DNA of 44,390 nt, taken from positions 1 through 44,390 of the forward strand of contig CAZWKE010000027.1 of NCBI GenBank assembly GCA_964634205.1, in the 5' to 3' direction. This document shows, one piece after another, positions 31,851 to 39,665 of the stretch (positions within the stretch are counted from its first letter, which is position 1; each line of letters begins with the position of its first letter). The notes beneath the pieces are model-generated. The model searched no databases, had not been told where the DNA came from, and saw only the letters and a list, made by a program, of their open reading frames with translations. This DNA comes from JAFGGG01 sp964634205. GTDB lineage: Bacteria; Spirochaetota; Spirochaetia; SZUA-6; RPPD01. The position numbers and the translations under genes are program-made.

Positions 31851-33413
31851 TTATGAGAGAATACCCAGGATGAGTACGGGTAAGCCGGTAATTTGCTGAT
31901 CGGTATAGTATAACAGTGATTTACTCATCGGGTCAATATACATGATATTCTGTAATACAATCGCCAATGAATTTTTTTTGGTGCAATAGTCTTCAAGCAG
32001 TTTGATGAAATCCCGGGTAAATTTCGTCTGCATTTCGGAAACGGCGGTCAGGCGTTTCTTTTTTGGTTTCTGTGCAAACAAGGGACCCAACTCCGGGGCA
32101 AAGGACGCCAGTGTCTCGGTTTGCAGCGTGTATTTTTTTTGCAGCAGCTTTTTGATTTTCTTTAGGCCCGCGTCGTGTTCCCTCAGGTATGTTAAATAGG
32201 AAGCCAGTAGAAAGTAATACAGGGAGTAATCCGCCTGTCTACTCCGGCAATCAAAGTTCAGCATGAGACTGTTGTTGTACGTTAGAAAATCCTTGAAATA
32301 ATCCAGAAGCCGAATATATTCGCGCGTGGGATTTTGCAGTATCAGCATATTTCCGCGGGAGTTGACCAAGTAATAGAACTGCTTCTTTAAATATTCCAGG
32401 TCGGCCTTCCCGGCCTTGAGAACCCTTTTGAAAAAATTAAAATCCTCACTTTTGTGTTTGTAACGGGAATCATTCAACGCAACATTGTCCGACGCCGCGG
32501 GTTTCCGTTGATTTGTTTCCTGTGTGCTGCCGCTCGCGCTCTCAGCCTCCGCCGGTTCCGGGGATTCTCCGTAAAAAGTGCTATCGGGCTGGGTGTTAAA
32601 GCGAATCAGGTCACGGCAGAGCAGTGCCGCGCTTCGGTAACGGGCAATTTGCTCAAGCCGGAGGGCTTTCAATACAATAAATTCAAGAAATGGCGGTATT
32701 TCCGGATTCAGCGAAGAGGGGGGCCGGGGCGGCGTGGGACCGCCGAATTTTTCCTCTTTTCGTTTATACGGAATTGTTTTTGTCAGCAGCCAATAGAGGA
32801 TGCACCCCAGGGAAAAGATATCGCTTGTCTGATCGATCGTATCCCGGTCTCTCTCTATAACCTCAGGGGCCATACACCAGTGCCCGACGGCCTTCTCCCC
32901 CTTTTGAATGAGCTCCTCGAACTCCAGGAAGGCGAAATCGGACAGTTTGACCGCCTGTATCTGGTCGAAGTGGGTAAGCAGCCAGATATTTGCGGGGTTA
33001 AGATTTTTGTGAATTATATTCTGGCCGTGTACATATTCCAGGGCCCGGCCGATTTTAATGCTGAGATAAACGGCATCCTGTGGCGAAAACACGGATTTTT
33101 CCCTACGGTACGTTTCAAGGGTGGTGCCGTTAATCCGTTCGGTGGCGATGTAGGTATGATTCTCGTATTCATCCATTTCAAGAATTTTTTCGATGGCCGC
33201 GTGATAGGTGTTGTATGTTTTATATATCTCATTCTTAAGAGCCAAAAGCGCTCCGGCGTTATAGGTAGAATTGGTATGTTTCAGAAATTTCAGATTTACA
33301 TGAAAATCGGAAAACAGGGATTTCGCGTACCAGTTCACCGTGTAGGGTCCTTCCCCGACCTTTTCTTTTACATAATAGCAGTTGTTGATGATTTTCCCTT
33401 TCAGGTTTGTCAT
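31851..33413 (-). CDS. Degenerate Ser/Thr protein kinase with a degenerate AAA_16-like NTPase domain
   Basis: 520 residues from the ATG at 33413. The kinase domain spans about 1-275: Lys42 in VNLKFLK, APE at 182-184 and SDIFSLGCILYWLL are present, but the catalytic HRD is His-Lys-Asn (IIHKNLNPAN, Asn137), DFG is DFA (159-161) and the Gly loop is weak. Residues about 325-520 align in pattern with the AAA_16 NTPase of large PknK-like regulators (FAPELGPLF, LEDYCTKKNSLAIVL), yet Walker A is absent and Walker B, usually LFLDDLQWAD, reads IVLQNIMYID. The protein then stops. It is probably a pseudokinase scaffold. It is divergent from the paralogue gene at 33540. Confidence 0.75.
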   Translation of the reverse strand: MTNLKGKIINNCYYVKEKVGEGPYTVNWYAKSLFSDFHVNLKFLKHTNSTYNAGALLALKNEIYKTYNTYHAAIEKILEMDEYENHTYIATERINGTTLETYRREKSVFSPQDAVYLSIKIGRALEYVHGQNIIHKNLNPANIWLLTHFDQIQAVKLSDFAFLEFEELIQKGEKAVGHWCMAPEVIERDRDTIDQTSDIFSLGCILYWLLTKTIPYKRKEEKFGGPTPPRPPSSLNPEIPPFLEFIVLKALRLEQIARYRSAALLCRDLIRFNTQPDSTFYGESPEPAEAESASGSTQETNQRKPAASDNVALNDSRYKHKSEDFNFFKRVLKAGKADLEYLKKQFYYLVNSRGNMLILQNPTREYIRLLDYFKDFLTYNNSLMLNFDCRSRQADYSLYYFLLASYLTYLREHDAGLKKIKKLLQKKYTLQTETLASFAPELGPLFAQKPKKKRLTAVSEMQTKFTRDFIKLLEDYCTKKNSLAIVLQNIMYIDPMSKSLLYYTDQQITGLPVLILGILS

Positions 33414-33420
33414 TTGATTA

Positions 33421-33450
33421 ATTATAACAGATTTTCTTAAATTCTGGTAA
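33421..33450 (-). promoter_or_regulatory. Promoter of the degenerate kinase gene, probably leaderless
   Basis: On the minus strand TTACCA (33450-33445), 18 bases, perfect TATAAT (33426-33421). The ATG at 33413 follows after only 7 bases, so the mRNA would start at about the A of the start codon. Confidence 0.5.
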
Positions 33451-33539
33451 TAAAAAAAAGAGGGTATACTGTATCCGTAAATTTCCGATAATGTTGATAG
33501 AGCGGTGAAAAACCTGTAGAAAACAACAATGGTAGAGAT

Positions 33540-34247
33540 ATGGCGGATACATTTCAGTACGAAGAAGAAGATATCCTTTTTAAGCAAAATAAAAACATTA
33601 TCGTAAACGGTATTTTTTCCTGCCAGACCGCTGTACAGGTTGAATCCTGTGCCGGTTTCGCACGCTATCTGAATTATGTAGGGATTACACAGCACAACTA
33701 TCCGCTTTTTCTGAAACTGCTGGAAACCAACAACAGGTGGGTGGTGGATGTCCTTATTGCCAAACGGGACCCCCGGTTGTTGTTTTCCAATATCCAGCCC
33801 AACCGCTTTCTAATAAAAAAGGCCGTTTTAATACTCTCCTTCTGGCATCCCAAGCAGATCTATTACAAAGTGCTTGACGCGCTGCTGGGAGTACTGGAGT
33901 ACGCGTATTACCAGTCTGATGACGGCTATAAAATATACCGGCTGAAAATAAATGATCTGAATAATATCGGAAAATACCTGGACGAGTCCCGGGATCAGGA
34001 TGAAACAAACAACCGCCTGATTTTAAATGTGCTGGATAAGATAACCCAGCTGGGCGAATATAAGCAGAATATTACCAAAAGTATCCTGGCCAAGCATGCC
34101 TTTTATATCCGCATCGCCTTTTTCGACAACAGGAAAAAATTAATGGATGTGATCCCCCAGGTATTACTGGTAGGCATAAAACGAGAACTGCATGAGATAA
34201 AACCCGCCGAAAAATATCAAAACTACCTGAAACAAAACGGCAAATAA
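33540..34247 (+). CDS. Unrecognised-family paralogue 1 of the kinase/phosphatase island
   Basis: 235 residues, probably mostly helical, with no signal peptide and no membrane segment. Shared with the three genes at 36216, 36940 and 37698: NYPLFLKLLE, W-V-V-D-x-L, IQPN, WHP-x-x-IY, LGVLEYAY, DGYKIY, INDLNNIGKYL, Q-D-x-x-NNR-x-IL, an FFD-x-RKK segment and IPQVLLV before EI-x-P. I do not recognise the family. It is more diverged than the others and is separated from them by a phosphatase and a kinase gene. A TTGATA box (33494) with a weak -10 TAGAAA lies upstream, divergent from the pseudokinase gene. Confidence 0.75.
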   Translation: MADTFQYEEEDILFKQNKNIIVNGIFSCQTAVQVESCAGFARYLNYVGITQHNYPLFLKLLETNNRWVVDVLIAKRDPRLLFSNIQPNRFLIKKAVLILSFWHPKQIYYKVLDALLGVLEYAYYQSDDGYKIYRLKINDLNNIGKYLDESRDQDETNNRLILNVLDKITQLGEYKQNITKSILAKHAFYIRIAFFDNRKKLMDVIPQVLLVGIKRELHEIKPAEKYQNYLKQNGK

Positions 34248-34252
34248 TAAAT

Positions 34253-34283
34253 TTGACACAATACGAAGTATTCATACTATTAT
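34253..34283 (+). promoter_or_regulatory. Promoter of the phosphatase-kinase pair with an internal dyad
   Basis: Consensus TTGACA (34253-34258) is followed by TACTAT (34275-34280, 16-base spacer) or TATTAT (34278-34283). The spacer holds a perfect inverted repeat AATAC-GAA-GTATT (34260-34272), a possible operator. ATG of the phosphatase gene is at 34300. Confidence 0.5.
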
Positions 34284-34299
34284 AAGTAGGGAGAAAACA

Positions 34300-35193
34300 A
34301 TGCTGAAAATTTCCGATATACGTAATGTAAATGAAATAATCAGGCGCAGCAGGTACAGAAGCAAAAACCGGCATAAAGAGCCCGGCGGGCTTGTTGAAAT
34401 ACCTGCTTCCTTTAAAACAATCGTGGTCGGCGATTTGCATTCGAAATACGAAAACCTGCAAAAGATCATCGGGCACAACGGAAACCGGAAGCGTTTAAGC
34501 GGTCAGCGGCACGTGCTCGTTATCCTGGGTGACGCCGTACATAATGATCAGATGGGTCATTTAAAGGAAATGGAAAGCTCTCTCCTGACCCTGGAATACA
34601 TCTTTGAGCTGATCCTCAAATATCAGCAGCGCATCATTTATCTCCGGGGCAACCATGATACGTTTGACGAGCGCCTGGTGAAAAGCGGGATCGCCCAGGG
34701 ACTGGAGTTCAAGAATCACGTGCTGGAGAAACGGGGGGCCGCTTATGTAAAAGAGGTCGAGTTGTTTTTCGACAGCCTTCCCCTTTGTGTGATTTCGGAT
34801 AATTATGTGATCACCCATGCCGGGCCGGTGCGGGGCGGAATCAGCCGTGAGGAACTCATCAATATCAGCGATTATCCGGACATGTACTATCAGCTGACCT
34901 GGAACAGGATAAATGAGTTTCGGGGAACCCCCAGTAACCGCGAATATTGCGCGGACGATATCCGCACAATGCTGCGCAAGCTTGACATGCCTGAAGACAG
35001 CCTGTTTATTGTCGGCCATAATCCGTTGTGGAATACGGGGGACACATCGGGAATATGGCGTAATGTCCTGGGGATTGCCAATCACCATATCCTTTATTCC
35101 GGGGCCAAAACACGCGCCCCTTATTTTGTCGTCGGCGATGAACTGCAGGTACATTTTGCGCAGGAACCAAAAAAAGAGGCTATGTGTGTTTGA
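34300..35193 (+). CDS. PPP-like metallophosphoesterase (candidate Ser/Thr protein phosphatase)
   Basis: 297 residues. Metal-binding blocks appear in order: VVGDLHSKYEN (Asp45, His47), LGDAVHND (Asp78), RGNHDTFD (Asn118, His119), ITHAGPVRGG (His173) and VGHNPLW (His240). This is the PPP/bis(5'-nucleosyl)-tetraphosphatase arrangement, although the second motif has HND where eukaryote-like PPPs have DRG. It has its own TTGACA promoter, and the kinase gene starts 7 bases after its stop, so a phosphatase-kinase pair is co-expressed. Protein phosphatase activity is inferred from this context; a nucleotide phosphatase is the alternative. Confidence 0.75.
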   Translation: MLKISDIRNVNEIIRRSRYRSKNRHKEPGGLVEIPASFKTIVVGDLHSKYENLQKIIGHNGNRKRLSGQRHVLVILGDAVHNDQMGHLKEMESSLLTLEYIFELILKYQQRIIYLRGNHDTFDERLVKSGIAQGLEFKNHVLEKRGAAYVKEVELFFDSLPLCVISDNYVITHAGPVRGGISREELINISDYPDMYYQLTWNRINEFRGTPSNREYCADDIRTMLRKLDMPEDSLFIVGHNPLWNTGDTSGIWRNVLGIANHHILYSGAKTRAPYFVVGDELQVHFAQEPKKEAMCV

Positions 35194-35200
35194 GGGAAAA

Positions 35201-36112
35201 ATGAACAAAAGCCTGATCGCCAAGGTGAAGGATGGGGCGCTTGTAAAAGACTTCTACCTGGAATACAGTGATGTGGAATTGGTGAACAAATTTCACAAAC
35301 TTACGTTTACGTTGGATGATGACAAGCGGATTGTCCCTTTTAACGCTCAACTGCGGGGGTATATCGGCGCGGTTGATGGTGACGGGTGTGCCTGGATAGT
35401 GAAAAAAGTTGCCGGCGGGGAAGTGTTTGAAAGCCTGCTGGGCCAGCTTGCCTATTTGATCGATCTTAACCTGCAGACGCTTTCCGCGCCCACCTTACTT
35501 TTAAAAATCGGAGAAGATTATTACCGTGCGTCCAAGGTGATAAAGAAGGCCACGCAGATCAGCGGTTATAATTATCTTGAGGAGCCGCTGCGCAAAGAAC
35601 TGGCCAATGACCTTATCAACCGCTGGCTGATGTTCGACGAAGACCGCAATCCCAATAACTATCTTGTCATTCACAATACCGCGCAGCAAGACTTGATTGT
35701 GGCCATAGATTACAACCATACGGACCTTGCGGCGCAGGAGATGAAGATTACGGGGAGAGACGATGAGTTCGGCTGGCACAGGGAAGAGAAAACCCGTTTT
35801 CTTACCCTGTTAAAACCGTCCAATTTCGAATGTTACACGATAGCGGATTTCCGGGAACGGCTGGACGTAATGCTGGAACTGACCGGCAAACACCTGTACA
35901 ATCTTGCGCTCCTTTGCTTTGCCGGGTATGTGGAGGACGCACGGGAAGAGGCGCAATTAATAAGTGCTAATTTACAAAAGAGAAGCCGCTACATAAATGA
36001 TTATTTTATTACATGGTTTACAAACAACAACAAGGCCGCCGCGGCGCAAAAAACGGATGATTATTCCGGGCTCGGCAAGACCTTTGTGGATTTTTATAAA
36101 CGCAAGATTTAG
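35201..36112 (+). CDS. HipA/PI4K-like (CtkA-type) predicted kinase
   Basis: 303 residues from ATG 35201 (GAGGG upstream). The kinase reading rests on motifs: a Lys in CAWIVKKV (68-69), an acidic residue in GGEVFESLLGQLAYLIDL (74-78), the hinge-like YYRASKVI (107-114), the catalytic loop FDEDRNPNNYLVI (Asp148, Asn153) and metal-binding Asp170 in VAIDYNHTDL. This resembles the HipA, CtkA and PI3/4-kinase-like folds, in which D-x-x-x-x-N and I-D are retained. There is no HipB-like antitoxin nearby, so it is not a standard toxin-antitoxin pair. The C-terminus (about 215-303) is helical and unassigned. Confidence 0.55.
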   Translation: MNKSLIAKVKDGALVKDFYLEYSDVELVNKFHKLTFTLDDDKRIVPFNAQLRGYIGAVDGDGCAWIVKKVAGGEVFESLLGQLAYLIDLNLQTLSAPTLLLKIGEDYYRASKVIKKATQISGYNYLEEPLRKELANDLINRWLMFDEDRNPNNYLVIHNTAQQDLIVAIDYNHTDLAAQEMKITGRDDEFGWHREEKTRFLTLLKPSNFECYTIADFRERLDVMLELTGKHLYNLALLCFAGYVEDAREEAQLISANLQKRSRYINDYFITWFTNNNKAAAAQKTDDYSGLGKTFVDFYKRKI

Positions 36113-36135
36113 TTGCGCATAAATTTTAAAAAAAT

Positions 36136-36164
36136 TTGCAAATATCTGTCATATAAACAATACT
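36136..36164 (+). promoter_or_regulatory. Candidate promoter of the three-paralogue run
   Basis: TTGCAA (36136-36141) followed by AATACT at 17 bases (36159-36164) or TACTAT at 19 bases, in an AT-rich gap of 103 bases before the ATG at 36216, which has AAGGAGG. Confidence 0.4.
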
Positions 36165-36215
36165 ATATATTAAGAATACCAATTATTCCATAACTGACTT
36201 TACAAGGAGGAAAAA

Positions 36216-36914
36216 ATGGATAAGCAAAAAGAAATATGGGATGAGCAAACGTGGTCGAAGGAGTCGATTGGGGATGTGGAGATTGAGATCCTTGAGAATA
36301 TTATCGGTTGCAGAACCGTAGAGGCGGTGGAATCGGCGATTTCCTATGCCAGATTTTTAAGCCTTTCCGGTTTGACAAATGATAATTATCCTCTCTTCTT
36401 AAAGCTGCTGGAGGTGGAGAACCATTGGGTGATCGACGCCCTGCTTCGTGACAAGAACCCCTTCCTGCTCTTAAGTAAAATCCAGCCCAACAACTACCTT
36501 ATTTTTGAAGCGTATAAATTGCTTACCAAATGGCATCCCGGTGGTATATATCCACAGACCTTGGCTATCATACTGGGTGTTTTGCAGGCTGCGTACAGCT
36601 CACCAAAAGACGGTTATAATATTTACGCGGCGAGTATCAATGATATCAACAACCTGGGGAAGCATCTGAACAAAGAACTCGGCCAGGATGATAAAAACAA
36701 TCGCTGCATACTGAATATCCTTGACCGCCTGGGTTCTTTGGAGGGTACTTCGGATAACGCGGATAAGGAACAGATGTCGCGTCAGGCTAACAGCATCAGG
36801 ACCTTCTTCTTTGATAAACGAAAGAAGATGGAAGATATTATTCCCCAGGTGCTGCTGGTAAAATCGGACTATATCGCCAAAGAAATAGCGCCCGTCAACG
36901 TATTCGTGGATTAG
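36216..36914 (+). CDS. Unrecognised-family paralogue 2
   Basis: 232 residues with an AAGGAGG ribosome-binding site. It carries the family blocks: NYPLFLKLLEVENHWVIDAL (58-77), IQPNNYLI, WHPGGIYPQTL, LGVLQAAY, DGYNIY, INDINNLGKHL, GQDDKNNRCILNILD, FFFDKRKKMEDIIPQVLLV and EIAP near the C-terminus. N-terminal W-S-K-E (13-16) parallels W-T-K-D and W-T-V-E in paralogues 3 and 4. Soluble, probably all-alpha. First gene of a three-gene tandem run; function unknown. Confidence 0.75.
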   Translation: MDKQKEIWDEQTWSKESIGDVEIEILENIIGCRTVEAVESAISYARFLSLSGLTNDNYPLFLKLLEVENHWVIDALLRDKNPFLLLSKIQPNNYLIFEAYKLLTKWHPGGIYPQTLAIILGVLQAAYSSPKDGYNIYAASINDINNLGKHLNKELGQDDKNNRCILNILDRLGSLEGTSDNADKEQMSRQANSIRTFFFDKRKKMEDIIPQVLLVKSDYIAKEIAPVNVFVD

Positions 36915-36939
36915 AAAAATATGAAGGAAGGAGATAAGA

Positions 36940-37677
36940 ATGAAAGAATTATTTGAGAAAAAACAAAGCTGGACAAAAGATGAAATTGCGCAGATCGAGT
37001 ACAGTCTGTTAAAGGGCCTGATGGGTGTCCGCACCACCGAGGCCGTGGAAGCCTCGATAACATATGCGTGTTATTTGAACAGCGTGGGCATTACCAATAT
37101 AAACTACCCGGTGTTTTTAAAACTCTTGGGTGTGCGCAATCATCATGTGATAGACTCATTGCTGGGGACGCGTGATCCTTTCCTGTTCATGAGCTCGATC
37201 CAGCCCAATTATTTTATTATAGCAACCTGTTTCAGTTTTCTGGCCCAGTATCACCCGGCCGAGATTTACTCCAAAACCTTGGGGATTATTTTGGGTGTAT
37301 TCCAGGCCGCGTTCAGTAATCCCCTGGACGGCTATAAGATTTATCCGCCCACGATCTCCGACGTAAACAGCCTGGGTAAGCACCTTATTGAGGAAAAAGG
37401 GCAAGACGACCTGTTGAACAGAAGTATCCTGGATATTCTGGACAAAATCAGCGCGCTTGAGGGACAGGGCATAAATGAGGAAATGGAAGACCTGGCCGTA
37501 CACGCGCATAACATTCGCAACAACTTTTTTGATTCAACAAAACGCTTGGTAGACGTAATTCCCGATGTTCTGCTGCAGACCGAACCCAATCTCGATAATG
37601 AGATTGCGCCGCGCAAATTGGTCGCCCTAAAAGAGGCGGGAGGAAAAGCTACGGAACCGAAAAAAGAAGGTAAGTAA
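36940..37677 (+). CDS. Unrecognised-family paralogue 3
   Basis: 245 residues, ribosome-binding site GGAAGGAG 25 bases after paralogue 2. The same blocks are present: NYPVFLKLLG, H-H-V-I-D-S-LL, IQPNYFII, YHPAEIYSKTL, LGVFQAAF, DGYKIYPP, SDVNSLGKHL, GQDDLLNRSILDILD, NNFFDSTKR and VIPDVLL before EIAP. It has an extra Lys/Glu/Gly-rich C-terminal tail (about 228-245). Closest visible relatives are paralogues 2 and 4. Confidence 0.75.
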   Translation: MKELFEKKQSWTKDEIAQIEYSLLKGLMGVRTTEAVEASITYACYLNSVGITNINYPVFLKLLGVRNHHVIDSLLGTRDPFLFMSSIQPNYFIIATCFSFLAQYHPAEIYSKTLGIILGVFQAAFSNPLDGYKIYPPTISDVNSLGKHLIEEKGQDDLLNRSILDILDKISALEGQGINEEMEDLAVHAHNIRNNFFDSTKRLVDVIPDVLLQTEPNLDNEIAPRKLVALKEAGGKATEPKKEGK

Positions 37678-37697
37678 ACCGGATGAGGAGTAACAAG

Positions 37698-38417
37698 ATG
37701 AGCGATAGAAAGATAGCCGGAGAGATCGATAAAATCGCCGGATGGACTGTAGAGCAAATCAATCATCTGGAGCTTACCTTTCTTCATAAGATGTTCGCCT
37801 GCAAAGATGCCGAGGGGGTGGATACCACTATCTGTTTTGCCCGGTATATGTCCAAAGTCAAGCTGGATGCGGATAATTATCCCGTTTTTCTTACATTAAT
37901 ACAGTTTGAAAACCATTGGGTTGTGGACGCTCTATTGGGGAACAACAACCCCGAAACATTTTTCCGCGCCGTGCAGCCCAATACCTTTATCATCTCGGAA
38001 TGTTTTAAGATGTTTACCAGATGGAAACCGGGAAGTATTTATCCGAAGAGCCTGTTGATGCTGTTCGGTTTATTAAAGCCTGCGTATGAGAATCCTCATG
38101 ACGGGTATAGAATGTATCCGGTGAGTACCACCGACGTGAACAACTTCGGAAAGCACCTGGACGAGAATGAGGACCAGGCATATCCGGTAAACCGGACGAT
38201 TTTGGAGCTGCTTGATCGTTTTGCGGCTTTAAATGATCCGGGCGGACTGGCTGCCAAGGACGAAAAAATGATGGAAGTGGCCATACAGGCCAATAATATT
38301 CGCGGGAAATTCCTGGATATGAACAAGCATCTAGAGGAAGCCATACCGGAGATTCTACTGCGGCGGGGGGATTATAAAAAGGACGAGATCGCCCCAAGCG
38401 CCGTAGGTGCGAAATAA
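37698..38417 (+). CDS. Unrecognised-family paralogue 4
   Basis: 239 residues from ATG 37698, chosen because GAGGAG lies 7 bases upstream; an earlier in-frame ATG at 37683 overlaps that site. Blocks: NYPVFLTLIQFENHWVVDAL, VQPNTFII, WKPGSIYPKSL, FGLLKPAY, DGYRMYPV, TDVNNFGKHL, NRTILELLD, GKFLDMNKHLEEAIPEILL and EIAP. It departs most in the LGVL block (FGLL) and FFD block (FLD). It ends the run; the receiver-SpoIIE gene starts 61 bases downstream. Confidence 0.75.
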   Translation: MSDRKIAGEIDKIAGWTVEQINHLELTFLHKMFACKDAEGVDTTICFARYMSKVKLDADNYPVFLTLIQFENHWVVDALLGNNNPETFFRAVQPNTFIISECFKMFTRWKPGSIYPKSLLMLFGLLKPAYENPHDGYRMYPVSTTDVNNFGKHLDENEDQAYPVNRTILELLDRFAALNDPGGLAAKDEKMMEVAIQANNIRGKFLDMNKHLEEAIPEILLRRGDYKKDEIAPSAVGAK

Positions 38418-38478
38418 AAGGTGGTGCTGGGTGGGCTTGTTCCGGGTTTATGACGCAGTTTAACGCATAACGTTCGTA

Positions 38479-39648
38479 ATGTCGAGACAAAAAATACTGG
38501 TTATTGACGATGAGGAAAAAATTCTTGAGTCCTTACGGCGTGAACTGGTGTTCTTTGCGGAAAAGCATAACGTGGAACTGCTTGCCGCCGGCTCGGCGGT
38601 AAGGGGACTGGCAATCCTGGAAAAAGCACACAAAGACGTAGCGGTGGTGATTTCAGACCAGAGAATGCCCGGGATGAGCGGTGCCGATTTTATCCTCCGG
38701 GTAAAAGAGTTATATCCGGATATTATCAGCATCCTTTTATCCGCGCATACTGAGATTAAAGAACTCATGAAAGGGATAAAAGCGGGCATATTCTCATTCA
38801 TCCTTAAACCCTGGAACAGGGATATGCTTATCGCCGAGCTGGAGAAAGCGCTTGAGTTATACAAACTGCGGGTAGCCAAAAGGGAATACCACGACATGAT
38901 CAGGGAAGAGCTTCGTTGGGGCGGAGAACTGCAGAAAACCATTTTGAAAAGGGTGCTGCCGGTTTCAGAGTGCATCCGGTTCCGGGTAAGCTACCTGCCC
39001 CTGCCGGCCTTAAACTGCGGCGGCGACTATTATGACGTGATCGATATGGGCGGCGGGTGTTATCTGGCGCTTATCGGGGATGTTTCCGGGCACGGTATAA
39101 AAGGCGCTTTCGTCACCGCCATGTTGAAATCCATGATCTACAGCCAATACGTCGTCGGGCGTAAGGACAGCGGGTTTTCCCCGGCTGCGTTTTTATGCTG
39201 GCTGAATAACCGGGTGTGCGCGGAGCTGGAAAAAATACCAGATATGTTGATTACCTTTTCAGCGTGTTACCTTGACCTTAAGACAATGGGTATCAAATTC
39301 GCCAAGGCCGGGCATCTGCCGCTGGCGATTGTGAGGCAGGACCAGGTTAAGCAGTACGACGCGGAGGGACGGGGAATGGGATTTGCCGCAGGAGCGGTGT
39401 ATGAAGAGCTTTCTTTGCCGCTTTCCATCGGGGACCGGATTATCCTGTACACGGACGGTTTACTCGAATATCCGGGTACAGGCAATGCTTCTAATTTTTT
39501 GGATCTTTCCACGGTTGTTCCCCATGTTAATGATGCGGATGAGTTTCATGAAGGGATGATAAAAAACGCCCGCCTGGCTCTGCAGGGCGGTGATTTTAAT
39601 GATGATGTTACCCTGATTACCGCTGAGGTTCTTGGAAGTAAGGCATAA
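38479..39648 (+). CDS. Response regulator with SpoIIE/PP2C phosphatase output (RsbU/RssB-like)
   Basis: 389 residues. The receiver (1-125) has Asp10-Asp11, phospho-acceptor Asp60 in VISDQRMPG and Lys110 in FILKPW. A helical linker (115-160) leads to a PP2C-type SpoIIE domain (165-385): NCGGDYYDV (179-187), IGDVSGHGIKGAFVT, KAGHLPLAI, GDRIILYTDGLLE and DFNDDVTLIT, so metal ligands are intact. Such proteins dephosphorylate STAS-domain antagonists when their receiver is phosphorylated. The next gene, 17 bases on, encodes exactly such a STAS protein, which is the obvious substrate. Confidence 0.9.
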   Translation: MSRQKILVIDDEEKILESLRRELVFFAEKHNVELLAAGSAVRGLAILEKAHKDVAVVISDQRMPGMSGADFILRVKELYPDIISILLSAHTEIKELMKGIKAGIFSFILKPWNRDMLIAELEKALELYKLRVAKREYHDMIREELRWGGELQKTILKRVLPVSECIRFRVSYLPLPALNCGGDYYDVIDMGGGCYLALIGDVSGHGIKGAFVTAMLKSMIYSQYVVGRKDSGFSPAAFLCWLNNRVCAELEKIPDMLITFSACYLDLKTMGIKFAKAGHLPLAIVRQDQVKQYDAEGRGMGFAAGAVYEELSLPLSIGDRIILYTDGLLEYPGTGNASNFLDLSTVVPHVNDADEFHEGMIKNARLALQGGDFNDDVTLITAEVLGSKA

Positions 39649-39665
39649 GCAGAGGAGGAAGGATT

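Noticed and set aside
32454..33440. Long plus-strand open frame (328 codons) opposite the degenerate kinase gene
   Set aside because: The minus strand has recognisable kinase blocks throughout; the plus-strand translation has no family features or ribosome-binding site and is a shadow.
33414..33695. N-terminal extension of the degenerate kinase to an ATG at 33695
   Set aside because: It would cover the paralogue 1 start and promoter region and shows no domain; a TATAAT box lies directly before the ATG at 33413.
34913..35200. Upstream in-frame extension of the HipA-like kinase gene
   Set aside because: It lies wholly inside the phosphatase gene; the ATG at 35201 has GAGGG and follows the phosphatase stop by 7 bases.
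35201..36112. HipBA toxin-antitoxin system
   Set aside because: No HipB-like helix-turn-helix gene is adjacent; the partner gene is a phosphatase.
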